Assembly: GCF_018882185.1 (NCBI RefSeq)
Contig: NZ_JACVOY010000013.1
Location: 1 to 45,502, forward strand
Reading direction: 5' to 3'
Source: Polynucleobacter sp. AP-Latsch-80-C2
Lineage (GTDB): Bacteria > Pseudomonadota > Gammaproteobacteria > Burkholderiales > Burkholderiaceae
Length of the DNA: 45,502 nt
Shown here: positions 36,134 to 45,376 of the stretch, one piece after another
Layout: every line of letters begins with the position of its first letter
Numbering within the stretch: position 1 is the first letter of the stretch
Made by a program: the position numbers and the translations under genes
The notes under the pieces: model-generated
The model's database searches: none
Seen by the model: only the letters and a program-made list of their open reading frames with translations
Told to the model about the DNA's origin: nothing

Positions 36134-36844
36134 TCAGTTTATCGGTTTTTTGGCAGCATATCGATATTGCGCCCCTATGGGAATAGGGCCCAGAAGATGT
36201 TCATACCGCCTTAAAAAAGCGAGCGCTTTTGGAAAGAACACTTTATAAGCCAGAGTAGATTCTATAAAGCCTATCGCATGAAATTGGCGCTGCATTTTTT
36301 TGGGTGAAATCAAGATGGCATTGACATCAAGTGGAGAGTGGCGCACAACCCACTGAGTTAAGGGATTAAAAGGGTTATGTTCATAGATGGCTAAATAGCC
36401 ACCCGGCTTTAAAACACGCATAATCTCCGCAAGCCAAAAACTATGCTCTGCTGGATCAATGTGATGAAATACACAGGAGGAAAATACCAGATCCTGACTA
36501 TTGTCTGGCAGTGGAATGCCCTCTGAGATCTGGAAATAGTTTTCATCTCCTGGAAAACATTTTTTTGCTACCGCATTACTTTGCTCTGAAACATCAGCAT
36601 TGTTTAAAGCTGCTTGCGCAAAATACTGGCGAAAAAAAGGAATGGAGTTACCCACACCACTGCCAAAATCTAAAATCGAGCGAGGGGCAAAAGATTGGGA
36701 TCTTAAGTATTGCGCCAGATCAGCGATCTTGTACTCAGCAAAATAGTCAGGCGCCTCTCCTGACATGGTGACCGCCTGACTCAAAAGCTGCGCATAGTCA
36801 TCTGCCAATTGATCAAATTCAGGCTTCTTTTTTGTATTTGACAA
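36134..36844 (-). CDS. class I SAM-dependent methyltransferase (TTG start)
   Basis: A 236-residue methyltransferase with motif I ILDFGSGVGNS (about residues 57-67), SCVFHHIDP near residue 127 and VLKPGGYLAIYEHNPF after it. The first codon is TTG (36842-36844). It is supported by AAGGA on the minus strand at 36854-36858, nine bases upstream, and there is no ATG candidate before motif I. It heads a three-gene minus-strand operon with the GtrB-like enzyme and the epimerase. The substrate is unknown. Confidence 0.87.
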   Translation of the reverse strand: MSNTKKKPEFDQLADDYAQLLSQAVTMSGEAPDYFAEYKIADLAQYLRSQSFAPRSILDFGSGVGNSIPFFRQYFAQAALNNADVSEQSNAVAKKCFPGDENYFQISEGIPLPDNSQDLVFSSCVFHHIDPAEHSFWLAEIMRVLKPGGYLAIYEHNPFNPLTQWVVRHSPLDVNAILISPKKMQRQFHAIGFIESTLAYKVFFPKALAFLRRYEHLLGPIPIGAQYRYAAKKPIN

Positions 36845-36853
36845 AATGGATGG

Positions 36854-36858
36854 TCCTT
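36854..36858 (-). promoter_or_regulatory. ribosome binding site deciding a TTG start
   Basis: AAGGA nine bases before the TTG at 36844. It is among the better Shine-Dalgarno matches in the window and supports the non-ATG start. Confidence 0.6.
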
Positions 36859-37241
36859 ACATACTTTTCTAGTCGATTTATCTACCCATATTATGAATGA
36901 GGATGTATAAAATCAACGAATATGAGGGAATCCAACCTTCTGGGGGCACCAATAAGACATGCCTAGATAATGCTAGTACAAGAAATGATTATAAAAATAC
37001 GAATTTTCCCCACTGATCAGCTATTGGGCTCTTTCTAAGAGCTGCATTTCTGAGCCCCCAAAGCTCTAGGTTGAATGTATCTTTTAGAAAAACTGGCTTT
37101 AAATACCAATTTTGGTGAAAATGCGTTATGAGGTTCATGAAGATCTTTCACTACTACTATTAGCCTATCTTTAATAACCAAAAGTCCTTTCGCTAGCCCC
37201 TGAGCAAATCAGCCATTCGCAATCCCTCCATACACAATTAA
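36859..37241. other. non-coding interval between divergent operons with hairpin and possible remnant
   Basis: About 380 bases without a convincing gene. GGGCTC (37026-37031) can pair with GAGCCC (37052-37057), and AGAGCT (37038-37043) with AGCTCT (37062-37067), giving two competing hairpins. A minus-strand open frame of about 50 codons ending near 37038 has protein-like composition, including KDLHEPHNAF, but no start codon or recognised family. It may be the stump of a lost gene. Promoters for both flanking genes must lie here, but no good -35/-10 pair stands out. Confidence 0.3.
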
Positions 37242-38093
37242 ATGAATAATAGCCTTCATCCAAGTCTTCACTGCCCGATTTGCGCATTGCCTGCCCCTTT
37301 TTGGAAAAGTTCAAGCGCAGCAGATATCTATAGATGCCAAGTATGCAATCACCCTTTTACCGACACACAATCAATCAGAGTTAAAGAGACATACGATGTC
37401 AACTATTATCTGAAAACCCATGAGAACTGGTTTAAAAATCCAAACATTCCCTTATTTCAAAAGTTACTGGGCTTAATTACTGCTAATGATTGCAAATCGA
37501 TTTTGGATATTGGTTGCGGTAATGGCGATTTTTTATATTACCTGCATGACAAGAACAAAGATTTAAAGCTGACAGGAATTGACTTGTCTGCAAAAAATCT
37601 GCACAAAGATGGAATAACGTTGATTGGTGGCGACTTTAATCATCATCAATTTGATCAACATTTTGACGCGGTGATTTCGCTTGCCTTTATTGAGCATATC
37701 GATAAGGTGGATTCTTTTCCAGCAAGAATATCCTCCCTATTAAATCTTAATGGTATTGCGTGTATTATGACCATTAACGAGACGGGGCTACTTTATCAAA
37801 TTGCTAACTTTTTAAAATTATGTGGCGTGTCATCGATCTTTAATCGGCTATACGATCCCCATCACCTCAATCATTTTTCGCAAGATAGCTTAGAAAAGCT
37901 TTTTAGCAATACCAAGGATTTGAAAATCATCGATGTCATTCACCATAACGCTCCCATTCAATCGATTGATTTTCCAGCGAATAATATAGTGATCAAATAT
38001 GTCTATACCCTTGGAGTAAGCATGATTTTCCAACTTGGAGTGCTATTTAAAAAAGGGTATTTACAAACCTTAGTGGTAAAAAAAATAGTTTGA
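37242..38093 (+). CDS. zinc-ribbon class I SAM-dependent methyltransferase
   Basis: A 283-residue protein. The first 40 residues form a zinc ribbon, with a CPIC pair and a later CQVC pair, followed by TYDVNYY. The class I methyltransferase core follows: ILDIGCGNGDF near residue 85, FDAVISLAFIEHI near 140, and later a DPHHLNHFS block. This two-part layout is common in polysaccharide-locus methyltransferases that act on sugars. Bacterial C-methyltransferases for deoxysugars share the N-terminal zinc domain, but the length and missing C-terminal domain argue against that group. It is followed after 34 bases by a GT-C gene. Confidence 0.87.
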   Translation: MNNSLHPSLHCPICALPAPFWKSSSAADIYRCQVCNHPFTDTQSIRVKETYDVNYYLKTHENWFKNPNIPLFQKLLGLITANDCKSILDIGCGNGDFLYYLHDKNKDLKLTGIDLSAKNLHKDGITLIGGDFNHHQFDQHFDAVISLAFIEHIDKVDSFPARISSLLNLNGIACIMTINETGLLYQIANFLKLCGVSSIFNRLYDPHHLNHFSQDSLEKLFSNTKDLKIIDVIHHNAPIQSIDFPANNIVIKYVYTLGVSMIFQLGVLFKKGYLQTLVVKKIV

Positions 38094-38127
38094 CCATGCT
38101 GGCTCTATCTTTGAAGCAACCAATGAA

Positions 38128-39543
38128 ATGACTATGAAACTACCCCATCGTTATTTAAGCCATACGCCTGGCTTCATCTATGTAGTAGCCTTCATTTTGA
38201 TTGCGCTCAATGTGCTTTTGAGCATCTACGTATCCCACTGGCTAAGACCAGCAGCCGATGATTATTGCGTAGCCTGGACAGTCAGTATGAGCGGCATTAT
38301 CGAACCCATTATTCACTCATGGAATAATCAGAGCGCTTATGTCTTTGCGCTATTAAATCTGGATTTATGGGTAGGCTGGCCATTAGCGCACCTTCCAATC
38401 TCGCTAGCCTCTTCTATTCCGTTTCTCATCACTGCTTTTGGGCTAGGCGCAGCCATCGTATTGCTTTTTTCTTATCACCTAAACCTTCCTCGATTGGGCA
38501 AACTACTGCTATTGATCGTAATTCCTTTTTTATGGTGGGGATTTTTATGGGCTCCCGAGTCTTTTAATGGCTTTATTTTTGAAAATCGCGTATTTGCCAT
38601 TCAGGAAACCTATGCATTTGCCCATGGCCTGACCCACTGGCAAACCAATAACGGCAATTACGTCATGCAGCTAGTGACGCTGTTCTTGCTCGGATATGCC
38701 ATTGTGCATTTTTTATCTAAGCCATCGATTTTGCGGCTAGTGATGTTATCTATATTGGGATTATTGGCGGGCACCACTGGTCCTACACTTACCACCTCGA
38801 TCATCATTGTCTTGGCAATCACCTTACTTTCTGCCTTGATACGTACACACCAAAACACTGTATTTTCTAAAATAGAATATTTGGGATTTATGTCCGCTTG
38901 TATTGCCGGTCTCGTTCTGACCCAATATGTAGCGCCTGGCAGTCACAAACGCATGAAGATGGCGGGAACTTCATTCGAGCGTTCTGCGCTTGACTACCTG
39001 GATTTATTGGATACTGCCTGGAAATTTGCAATCAAACTGTGGGTCAATAGCTACCTCACAATTGGCACCTTTTTTGTCTTTCTCATCGTGAGCGGACTGT
39101 GCTACTGTTATCACCACTATTTAGCGCCAACCCATAAAAGCCGTTTTATTAAAATTGGGGCTTTTTTTGCCCTCTTTGCCTTATTGCAAATGTTTATTAA
39201 TCGCGCCTCTGAGTTTTTTGCTTACCGCGCATACTGGCACTATACGAGCGCTTTAGTCTGTATTTTTATTTCGGTGATTTTTCTAAGCGCAGCCGTTGGC
39301 ATGCACTTAGCTCAAAAAGATACCAAAAGAATTTTGGATCCCTGGGTTGCGACGGCTTTACTCATTTCAACCCTCATTGGCACTTCTACCAATCTGTATA
39401 TGGCCCATTCCATCTATGAGCGACAAGGGCTATGGACTGGAGCTCCTGCCCCTACTCCCCACGTGAGCGATATTGATATTGACTGGATCAAAGGGTGCTG
39501 GCAAGGTTTAAACAAATTGCGCCCCACTCAATTACCTCGCTAG
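38128..39543 (+). CDS. polytopic membrane protein, GT-C-like
   Basis: A 471-residue protein with about eleven helices. The first external loop carries ADDYCVAW, with an Asp-Asp pair, then NNQSAYVF. A second loop reads YAFAHGLTHWQTNNGNY. The DDY/F start followed by a SGR- or SAY-type motif is seen in uncharacterised bacterial GT-C-like proteins (the DUF6056 type). No characterised relative is recognised. There is no large soluble domain. It follows the methyltransferase gene by 34 bases, probably in one operon. Confidence 0.72.
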   Translation: MTMKLPHRYLSHTPGFIYVVAFILIALNVLLSIYVSHWLRPAADDYCVAWTVSMSGIIEPIIHSWNNQSAYVFALLNLDLWVGWPLAHLPISLASSIPFLITAFGLGAAIVLLFSYHLNLPRLGKLLLLIVIPFLWWGFLWAPESFNGFIFENRVFAIQETYAFAHGLTHWQTNNGNYVMQLVTLFLLGYAIVHFLSKPSILRLVMLSILGLLAGTTGPTLTTSIIIVLAITLLSALIRTHQNTVFSKIEYLGFMSACIAGLVLTQYVAPGSHKRMKMAGTSFERSALDYLDLLDTAWKFAIKLWVNSYLTIGTFFVFLIVSGLCYCYHHYLAPTHKSRFIKIGAFFALFALLQMFINRASEFFAYRAYWHYTSALVCIFISVIFLSAAVGMHLAQKDTKRILDPWVATALLISTLIGTSTNLYMAHSIYERQGLWTGAPAPTPHVSDIDIDWIKGCWQGLNKLRPTQLPR

Positions 39544-40173
39544 TCTATTTTGTCTAATGGTGCAAAGCACTTGTAATTCAAACATGCAATATAGAAGCGG
39601 TAGGGGCAAAACACCGCCCCCACCCTACTCTCCTTGAAACCAATTCGAGCTTGGTTTACCCATTTAGCCTATTTAGGCGCAGATCGTAAAACTAGCATCG
39701 TTCGCATTGCCACCGCCTTGCTCCAAGGTAACGATCGCCCCCTTGACTGCTTGGCTGAACTACTGGCATTAGATCTGTGCCTAGATTGACTGTTCGAGCC
39801 CTATCGTCTGCTTGCCAAGCAATCTGCCTCAAAGCAGCTAGTGCCTGATTGGCTTTGATCTTACGATTTTGGGCGCTCATCAAGTAACGCGTAGTTTTAT
39901 CATCGACCACGATCTGAGCCTCTAAAAGCGCTCGAATGCTGCGTCACCGCACTCTTCAGCAGTGCATGAGATTGGCATTTGGTATCGCGTCTCCAGAGCA
40001 TTATTTAGGACCATCATTGACGCCAGTACCTACAAGACTAATAGAGAACTGGGTGGCGCCTACTTTTACTCATAAGAAGGCTACGCACAACCGAATTGAT
40101 GTAGTGAAATCAGTTCTAAGACAGGAATCTCATAGTGATGCGCGATAATGGTATTTTTTTCTAGGCTCACCTT
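39544..40173. other. degraded, mostly non-coding stretch with broken open frames on both strands
   Basis: About 630 bases without an intact gene. On the minus strand a frame from about 39930 to 39692 (72 residues from its first start codon) has QIVVDDKTTRYLMSAQNRK. A neighbouring minus frame ending in NANDASFTICA stops near 39676, and a third, upstream, reads VGATQFSISLVGTG followed by stop codons. The pieces look like parts of one or two decayed genes with frameshifts and stops. The cysteine-containing tails are faintly reminiscent of pilin-type proteins, but I cannot assign a family. Confidence 0.3.
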
Positions 40174-41028
40174 TTGGATCCCTTAGTTATTGCGGCCCTC
40201 ATTAGCGCAGCGATATTGCATGCTTCCTGGCATGCCCTCATCAAAGCCAATCGCAATCAAATTATTGCAATTGGCGGAATGAATGTCGCCACCACTTCGG
40301 TGTGCGCTCTTTTGCTTTTCACGGCTAGCCCACTTTCGCCCTGGGCAATGGGTATTATTGCCCTCTCAGTGTTGATTCATTTTGCCTATAAGGTGGCGCT
40401 AGCGCACCTTTACCAAAATACCCATCTAAGCCTTGCTTACCCCCTAGCCCGAGGATTATGTCCTGTATTAGCAGTCATGATTGCCTTTTTTGCATTAGGT
40501 GAGAAACCCGGCATGATTGCCCTTTTAGGCATTCTGTTTGTGTGTGCTGGAGTGTATTTTTTAGTGACCGATGGCCTTAAAAAACAAGTCACGACATTTG
40601 TTTTTCTATTAGCAGGGTTTGCCGCTGCAACAGTTGCCCTGTATTCTGTATTGGATGCTTATGGTGTACGCTTTACTGAAAGCGTTTTTTCCTTTACTGT
40701 TCACCTCGTCTTTTGGGATGGCTTAGTTTTTATTGCTTATGCCCTATGGGCAACCCAAGGAAAAGCCCTAAAAATTTGGGCAATTGAATGGAAAAATACA
40801 GCCCTTACAGGCATACTAGGATTAACCTCTTTTGGGATTTTTATTTGGTCTTTGAGCAAAGCAAGTGTTGGGGGTGTGAGTGCGATTCGGGAAACCAGCA
40901 TCATTTTTTCAGTGCTCATTAGCGCGCTTATTCTCAAAGAGCGTATTACAGCCGTTCGCTGGATAGGAGTGAGCACGATAACGATTGGTGTAATGCTATT
41001 GGCAGTAGGTAAATTTACTAACGAATGA
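40174..41028 (+). CDS. EamA/DMT-family transporter
   Basis: A 284-residue protein with ten evenly spaced helices in two repeats of five, the drug/metabolite transporter layout. The first repeat has ASWHALIKANRN, and the end of the second has SVLISALILKERITAVRWIG, the diagnostic ERIT-x-x-RWIG segment of EamA proteins. The only usable start is a TTG at 40174, after a TAG at 40162-40164, and it places the first helix right at the N-terminus. The next gene overlaps the stop by four bases (ATGA). The solute exported is not predictable, and a link to the polysaccharide cluster is uncertain. Confidence 0.85.
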   Translation: MDPLVIAALISAAILHASWHALIKANRNQIIAIGGMNVATTSVCALLLFTASPLSPWAMGIIALSVLIHFAYKVALAHLYQNTHLSLAYPLARGLCPVLAVMIAFFALGEKPGMIALLGILFVCAGVYFLVTDGLKKQVTTFVFLLAGFAAATVALYSVLDAYGVRFTESVFSFTVHLVFWDGLVFIAYALWATQGKALKIWAIEWKNTALTGILGLTSFGIFIWSLSKASVGGVSAIRETSIIFSVLISALILKERITAVRWIGVSTITIGVMLLAVGKFTNE

Positions 41029-41732
41029 AATCAATATCGATGGATTCCTCTTTTTTAAAACGCATTGAATACTATTTAGAGTTCGCCAGAAAACATCCCA
41101 AGCATTTTTCCAACAATGCAGAGAGCGTGCGAATCGTATTTGATCCACAAAAAATATATGCTGCAGAACAAGCATCATTACTACGCAATCAAGTGCTTGG
41201 ACTACCCCCTGAAGAATCACAGGTAGGCATTATTTCAGAAGATCCTTGGGTTACGGTTATTCGAGATGCGGTAGAGTTTTCGGATGGCGATATTCGCCTA
41301 CATACTCGCACCATGAATCGCAATAATGAGGGGGTTGCTGTTCTTCCTATTTTTGAAAATAAGCTTATTTTGATCCGACATTTTCGTCACGCATTGCGTA
41401 AATCGATCTTAGAAATCCCTCGTGGCGCTATTGATGAGAATGCCACTCTGGAACAAACTGCCAGAAATGAACTGCTTGAAGAAATTGAAGGAGTAGCTGG
41501 TGAGTTGATTCCGTTAGGCTTTATTTATGGCACCACCAATCTTTTTGCCAATGGCTCTTATCTCTTTTTTACCCAACTGCAATCTTTAGGATCCCCTCAG
41601 CTTGACGAGGGTGTTGAAGCTATTGAGCGCTACTCTGTTAAAGAGTTTGAATCCCTTCTTTTAGCAGGTGAAATACAAGAAACCCATACGATTTCAGCGT
41701 TTTGTCAAGCAAGGCTAAGGGGCTTGCTTTAA
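41025..41732 (+). CDS. Nudix hydrolase with degenerate Nudix box
   Basis: A 235-residue protein. The Nudix region is at about residues 136-160: PRGAIDENATLEQTARNELL followed by EEIEG. The glutamates that bind metal (NELLEE) are present. The first conserved Glu is Ala and the Arg before the central Glu is Asn, so the box departs from GxxxxxExxxxxxxREUxEExGU. An N-terminal region of about 90 residues precedes the domain. Length and flanking blocks (ILIRHFRHALRKSILEIPRG) resemble ADP-ribose or GDP-mannose pyrophosphatases. It is translated with the EamA gene through a 4-base overlap. Confidence 0.83.
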   Translation: MKSISMDSSFLKRIEYYLEFARKHPKHFSNNAESVRIVFDPQKIYAAEQASLLRNQVLGLPPEESQVGIISEDPWVTVIRDAVEFSDGDIRLHTRTMNRNNEGVAVLPIFENKLILIRHFRHALRKSILEIPRGAIDENATLEQTARNELLEEIEGVAGELIPLGFIYGTTNLFANGSYLFFTQLQSLGSPQLDEGVEAIERYSVKEFESLLLAGEIQETHTISAFCQARLRGLL

Positions 41733-41780
41733 AAAAGCATTTAGGAATTTAAAACCTCCTACAGAAGTGCTTCCAATAGC

Positions 41781-41786
41781 TATAAT
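41781..41786 (+). promoter_or_regulatory. TATAAT box immediately before the PhyH-like gene
   Basis: A perfect TATAAT ends only six bases before the ATG at 41793, and no Shine-Dalgarno sequence is visible. A transcript started from it would be nearly leaderless. It may be chance in AT-rich DNA. Confidence 0.3.
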
Positions 41787-41792
41787 TGATCC

Positions 41793-42629
41793 ATGCCCTT
41801 CAAGTCCATCAAACAAACTATCAATCGCCTATCTCTTAAAAAAGAGCATCTCGATTTTTGGAAAGAAAATGGCTATATTGTTCTGCCAAAACTGTTTTCT
41901 AGCATCGAAACTCAAAATATTCGGGATTTAGTGGATCAAATTCTCAAAAATAAAAAGACAAATGAGAAAACGATCATTGACATCTATGTCAGTACCCAGT
42001 CAAAGCGTATTTATCTTAAGGACTGTCCAGATGATGCTGAGCTGGAAAGTTTTAAGATCAATGATCTTTACTTGGAGCATGAGCTCATTCGTCAAGCAGC
42101 ACTTCAACCCTTATTGACAAAGTACTTAAGAGAGTTTTTACATGGCGATCCCATGCTATGCAATTCTCTGAACTTTAAATATGGGTCACAGTAATGGTTT
42201 CATAACGACAGCCTATATATGACACCTCCCAAAGACTTTAATTTGGCGGCGGCCTGGATTGCACTAGAAGACTGCCATCCCGATGCTGGGCCACTTCAAT
42301 ACTACCCAGGATCACACTTAATTCCCCCTTATCTTTTCTCTAACGGTGCTATGTCATCCATTGCTAATGAAATGGATGCCTTTCAGGAGTACATGCAATC
42401 TCAGATTGATCAACGCGGCCTGAAGGTGCAGCAGTTTCTTCCCAAAGAAGGCGATTGCCTCATTTGGCATAGTCAACTATTTCATGGGGGCGGTAAAATT
42501 TTTAATCCTAAACTAACCCGCAAAAGCTTAGTTACTCATTATTTCCGTAATGGAGATTATCCTTGCAAGACATCTGATTTGGGTAATGGCCGCCATTGGA
42601 TGGTTCGCGAATCCCAGAAAATCGACTAA
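41793..42629 (+). pseudogene. phytanoyl-CoA dioxygenase (PhyH) family protein interrupted by an in-frame TAA
   Basis: A single frame encodes a PhyH-type Fe(II)/2-oxoglutarate oxygenase of 278 residues, but codon 134 (42192-42194) is TAA. Before the stop: FWKENGYIVLPKLF, the usual PhyH start, and FKYGSQ. After the stop: WFHND, which holds the iron-binding His-x-Asp (42201-42209), then PGSH and a distal FHGGGKIF with a later TRKS. All iron and 2-oxoglutarate ligands lie downstream of the stop, so the 133-residue product cannot be active. Homologues have Gln at this position (GSQQ), so a CAA to TAA change is the simplest explanation. The frame is otherwise intact, suggesting a recent mutation or a sequence error. 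Confidence 0.85.
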
Positions 42630-42681
42630 TTATTTTTTTACCCGATACTAAAAATTACAAACTTATAAAGTGACTTTTTAA

Positions 42682-43587
42682 ATGACCGCTTTTAGCCCTT
42701 TAAAGGCCGCAGGGTTTCGCCCCCTATCACTACAATCACCAAACCCATGGGTAGGCCATCTACCATTCGCATACTGGGTTATGGGGGCTATCAGCCCAAA
42801 AATCTTTGTAGAGCTGGGTACTCACTCTGGAAACTCCTACTTTGCATTTTGTCAGTCCGCCAAAGAATTACATTTACCTACTCAATGCTATGCAGTAGAT
42901 ACTTGACAAGGTGATATGCATGCAGGTCAATATGACGATACTGTATACAAAGAAGTCAGCGCTCATAATGACGCTCACTATAGTAAGTTTTCACACTTAC
43001 TTCGCATGACTTTTGACGAAGCTCTTAACCAATTTTCTAATGGCAGCGTAAATTTATTGCATATTGATGGATTGCATACCTATGAGGCCGTTAAGCATGA
43101 TTTTGAAACCTGGCTCCCAAAGCTTGCTCCTAACGCAATTGTTCTGTTTCATGACACCGAGATGCGTGATCATGGATTTGGCGTCTGGAAATTTTGGGCC
43201 GAATTGCAGGAAACATACGATGCCCATATCTCTTTTCCACATTCCAAAGGCTTAGGAGTGATTTGCATTAACAATCAAGCCAATCCATCCTCCGCCCAAT
43301 GGCTGGGTGCTCCAGAGCTTACCAACAATGAAGTGCGTGATTATTTCACTACATTGGGTGAACGTCAGCTTGAAGTATTTAATATGCGCGAAGACGAAAT
43401 GAAAATTCGCCTAAATCATGAAGTTAGTATCCTCTCAAAAGAACTTGCAGACAGAGATGCAGAGCTTTCTGAGTTACGTCAATGGATTAATTCGTGGAAG
43501 AGATTGCTGGTGCGTGGTTTAAGTTTACTAGGAAAACGAGTAAGCGGAACAATATATAGCAGCACTTCCAAAAATAAAGGTAAATAG
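42682..43587 (+). pseudogene. class I SAM methyltransferase (Methyltransf_24-like) interrupted by an in-frame TGA
   Basis: One frame from ATG 42682 to 43587 (301 codons) with a TGA at 42904-42906. Before the stop: [15 protein letters not shown], the SAM-binding motif, and YAVDT. After the stop: QGDMHAGQYDD, then LLHIDGLHTYEAVKHDF and VLFHDTEMRDHGFGVWKFW, the conserved blocks of this family, then a coiled coil and an amphipathic tail. The family has Trp at the stop position (DTWQGD), so TGG to TGA is the likely change. The second part begins with an ATG at 42916 but lacks the SAM-binding loop. Such methyltransferases often modify glycans or sit fused to glycosyltransferases in polysaccharide loci. 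Confidence 0.85.
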
Positions 43588-43588
43588 A

Positions 43589-45306
43589 ATGAAAAGTGCT
43601 TTAGTAAAATCCTACGCGCTAATTCTTTCATTTCAGCTATTGTTCCTGTATTTGACGGGGATTGGAAATTACTTATTCGGTATAGATGTGCCATGCATTG
43701 GTGTATGCAATAAATATTTGATTGACAAGCTATATTTAATTTCTCCGATGATTGCAGGCTCTTTAGTGGCTATTGTTCTCATTTATAAAAATAATTATGA
43801 GCAGGTATTTGAATATATTAAATCTAAAAAGATTTATTTATATTAATTGCCCTATTTTTCTCTTGTGCAATTTTATATTTCTGGGACTTTGATAACGATG
43901 ATAAGTGGATGGGGTACCGAATTACTAAAAATGTAATTGAACTTGGCTTTCCAAACTGGAATGCAGAAGAAAAAATAAATATATCTACCAGCTTGATTTG
44001 GCCATACATAGGTTCCTTAGCCCACTATTTCCATGATTGGAATACAGGCATAAAAATAATTGGAATATCGTTTTATTTTGCATGCATCTTTTTAATATAC
44101 AAAATGAAATTTAAAGGGTCGGATAATATCTACCTTCTTTTGTTTGGTTTTATTACCTACATCCCCGCCTACCTATGGTTCCTTGGAGGAATAGAAACTA
44201 GCCTTGCAATCTTTTGGGGATTGCTAGTGGTTTATATTTTCAATAGGTATGGGCCAGAACATATTCTTGGATGGTTAGTATTAAGTCTGGGAATTTTAGT
44301 TCGCCCAGAGTTTATTTTAGCTTCTATCTACCCGCTATTTCATCTTATTATTTTTCATAGAAAGCAAAGCTTAAAAATTACTGCTATAGCATTTTTCATA
44401 TGCAGCATAGCGTTTTGGCTCTCCTACAACAAATTATTATTTAATAATTGGCTGCCAACACCCGCATACATTAAATCATTTGCTGGCCATATTATTTTCC
44501 AAAATGGTCAATCTAAGATTTTCATTATCGGCAATGGAGTAGTTCATCTAATTTCTTCAATATGTATTAGCATTTTTCTGCTTATATCTTATATCTCTGC
44601 GCTTTTTTATACATTCCAAACAATAAAAAATAAATTTTCATCCGCTAGATTAGCATCTAGTGAGGGCCAAATATCTCATCAAGAATCATTAGTTATGATT
44701 TTTTTAGGCTTTCTAAGTATCAATATATACCATGCGTATTCTGGTTATATGCACATGGGCTTTACTTTTCGCTACCTACTACCCGCCAATATTGCTATTT
44801 TAGCAATTGGCGCATTGCTATTAAGAGAAAATTCTTCTGTTGCCAAAAAGACTATGCTTTTACTATCTGTACAAGCTGGGGTTTTTATAACATCTCTGAT
44901 TTTTGTGTTTGGAGGAGAATTCTCCCTAACGCGTGCTAAGCATAGGGATGGTTTTTCCCTCTCAAATTACGCCTCTTTTATGCAACCGTGGGTTAAGATT
45001 GGCAATACTCTTCATGGGCTTGCAAAGCCTGGAGACAGACTTTGGGCAAAGGATGGGACTAACCTTGCGGGTAGCGCACTCTCTGGTATGTACTCTTTAG
45101 ATGGTTTATTAACCCCACTCTCATATTCGGTTTTTCCTGAGATAAGAAACTGTCAAGGATTTGATTGTGCCAAATATTTTGACTATATTTTTCTTCAAAA
45201 TACTGATATAAAAAACTGGCCCGAACTAGTTGAATCACCAAAAAACTATTCCATCATTATTGAAAACCCCACCATAATTGTTTTAAAAAATCTTGAACGA
45301 AAATAA
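43589..45306 (+). pseudogene. GT-C-like membrane protein split by a frameshift in an A-run
   Basis: Two frames make up one protein of about 572 residues. The first part (43589-43846, 85 residues) has AAGG eight bases before its ATG and two helices. The second frame is open upstream of 43909 and continues a third helix, reading KDLFILIALFFSCAILYFWD, then DNDDKWMGYRI, the acidic loop of GT-C enzymes. The frames join if one A is restored in the A-run at 43826-43830. The remaining part has about nine helices and a soluble tail of about 120 residues. A single-base deletion in a short homopolymer is either a real mutation or a sequencing error. Confidence 0.82.
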
Positions 45307-45310
45307 ATAA

Positions 45311-45376
45311 CTAGAATTTTATAAGTTGTTGCGCCCTAATGTAGTCTGTAGGAATACCTATATCGATAAATGTACT
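45311..45376 (-). pseudogene. 3' stump of a sugar-phosphate nucleotidyltransferase (HddC/RmlA-like)
   Basis: Reading the minus strand from about 45376 to the TAG at 45311-45313 gives TFIDIGIPTDYIRAQQLIKF. FIDIGxPxDYxxAQ is the closing motif of nucleotidyltransferases such as the D-glycero-D-manno-heptose 1-phosphate guanylyltransferases. The frame runs into the repeat-rich sequence that looks like the end of an insertion element, so the gene was evidently cut by it and its 5' part lies outside the window or is lost. Confidence 0.65.

Noticed and set aside
39936..40148. 70-codon plus-strand gene
   Set aside because: The translation has no recognisable features, no ribosome-binding site, and lies in sequence that looks decayed in every frame.
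41793..43587. Stop codon reassignment or selenocysteine use at the in-frame TAA and TGA
   Set aside because: Two different stop codons occur in neighbouring genes while intact genes in the window use all three stops normally. The TGA stands for Trp in homologues and no selenocysteine context is seen.
43589..43846. Independent 85-residue membrane protein gene
   Set aside because: The next frame continues its helical pattern and the GT-C acidic loop without a start codon of its own before 43909, so a frameshifted single gene is simpler.
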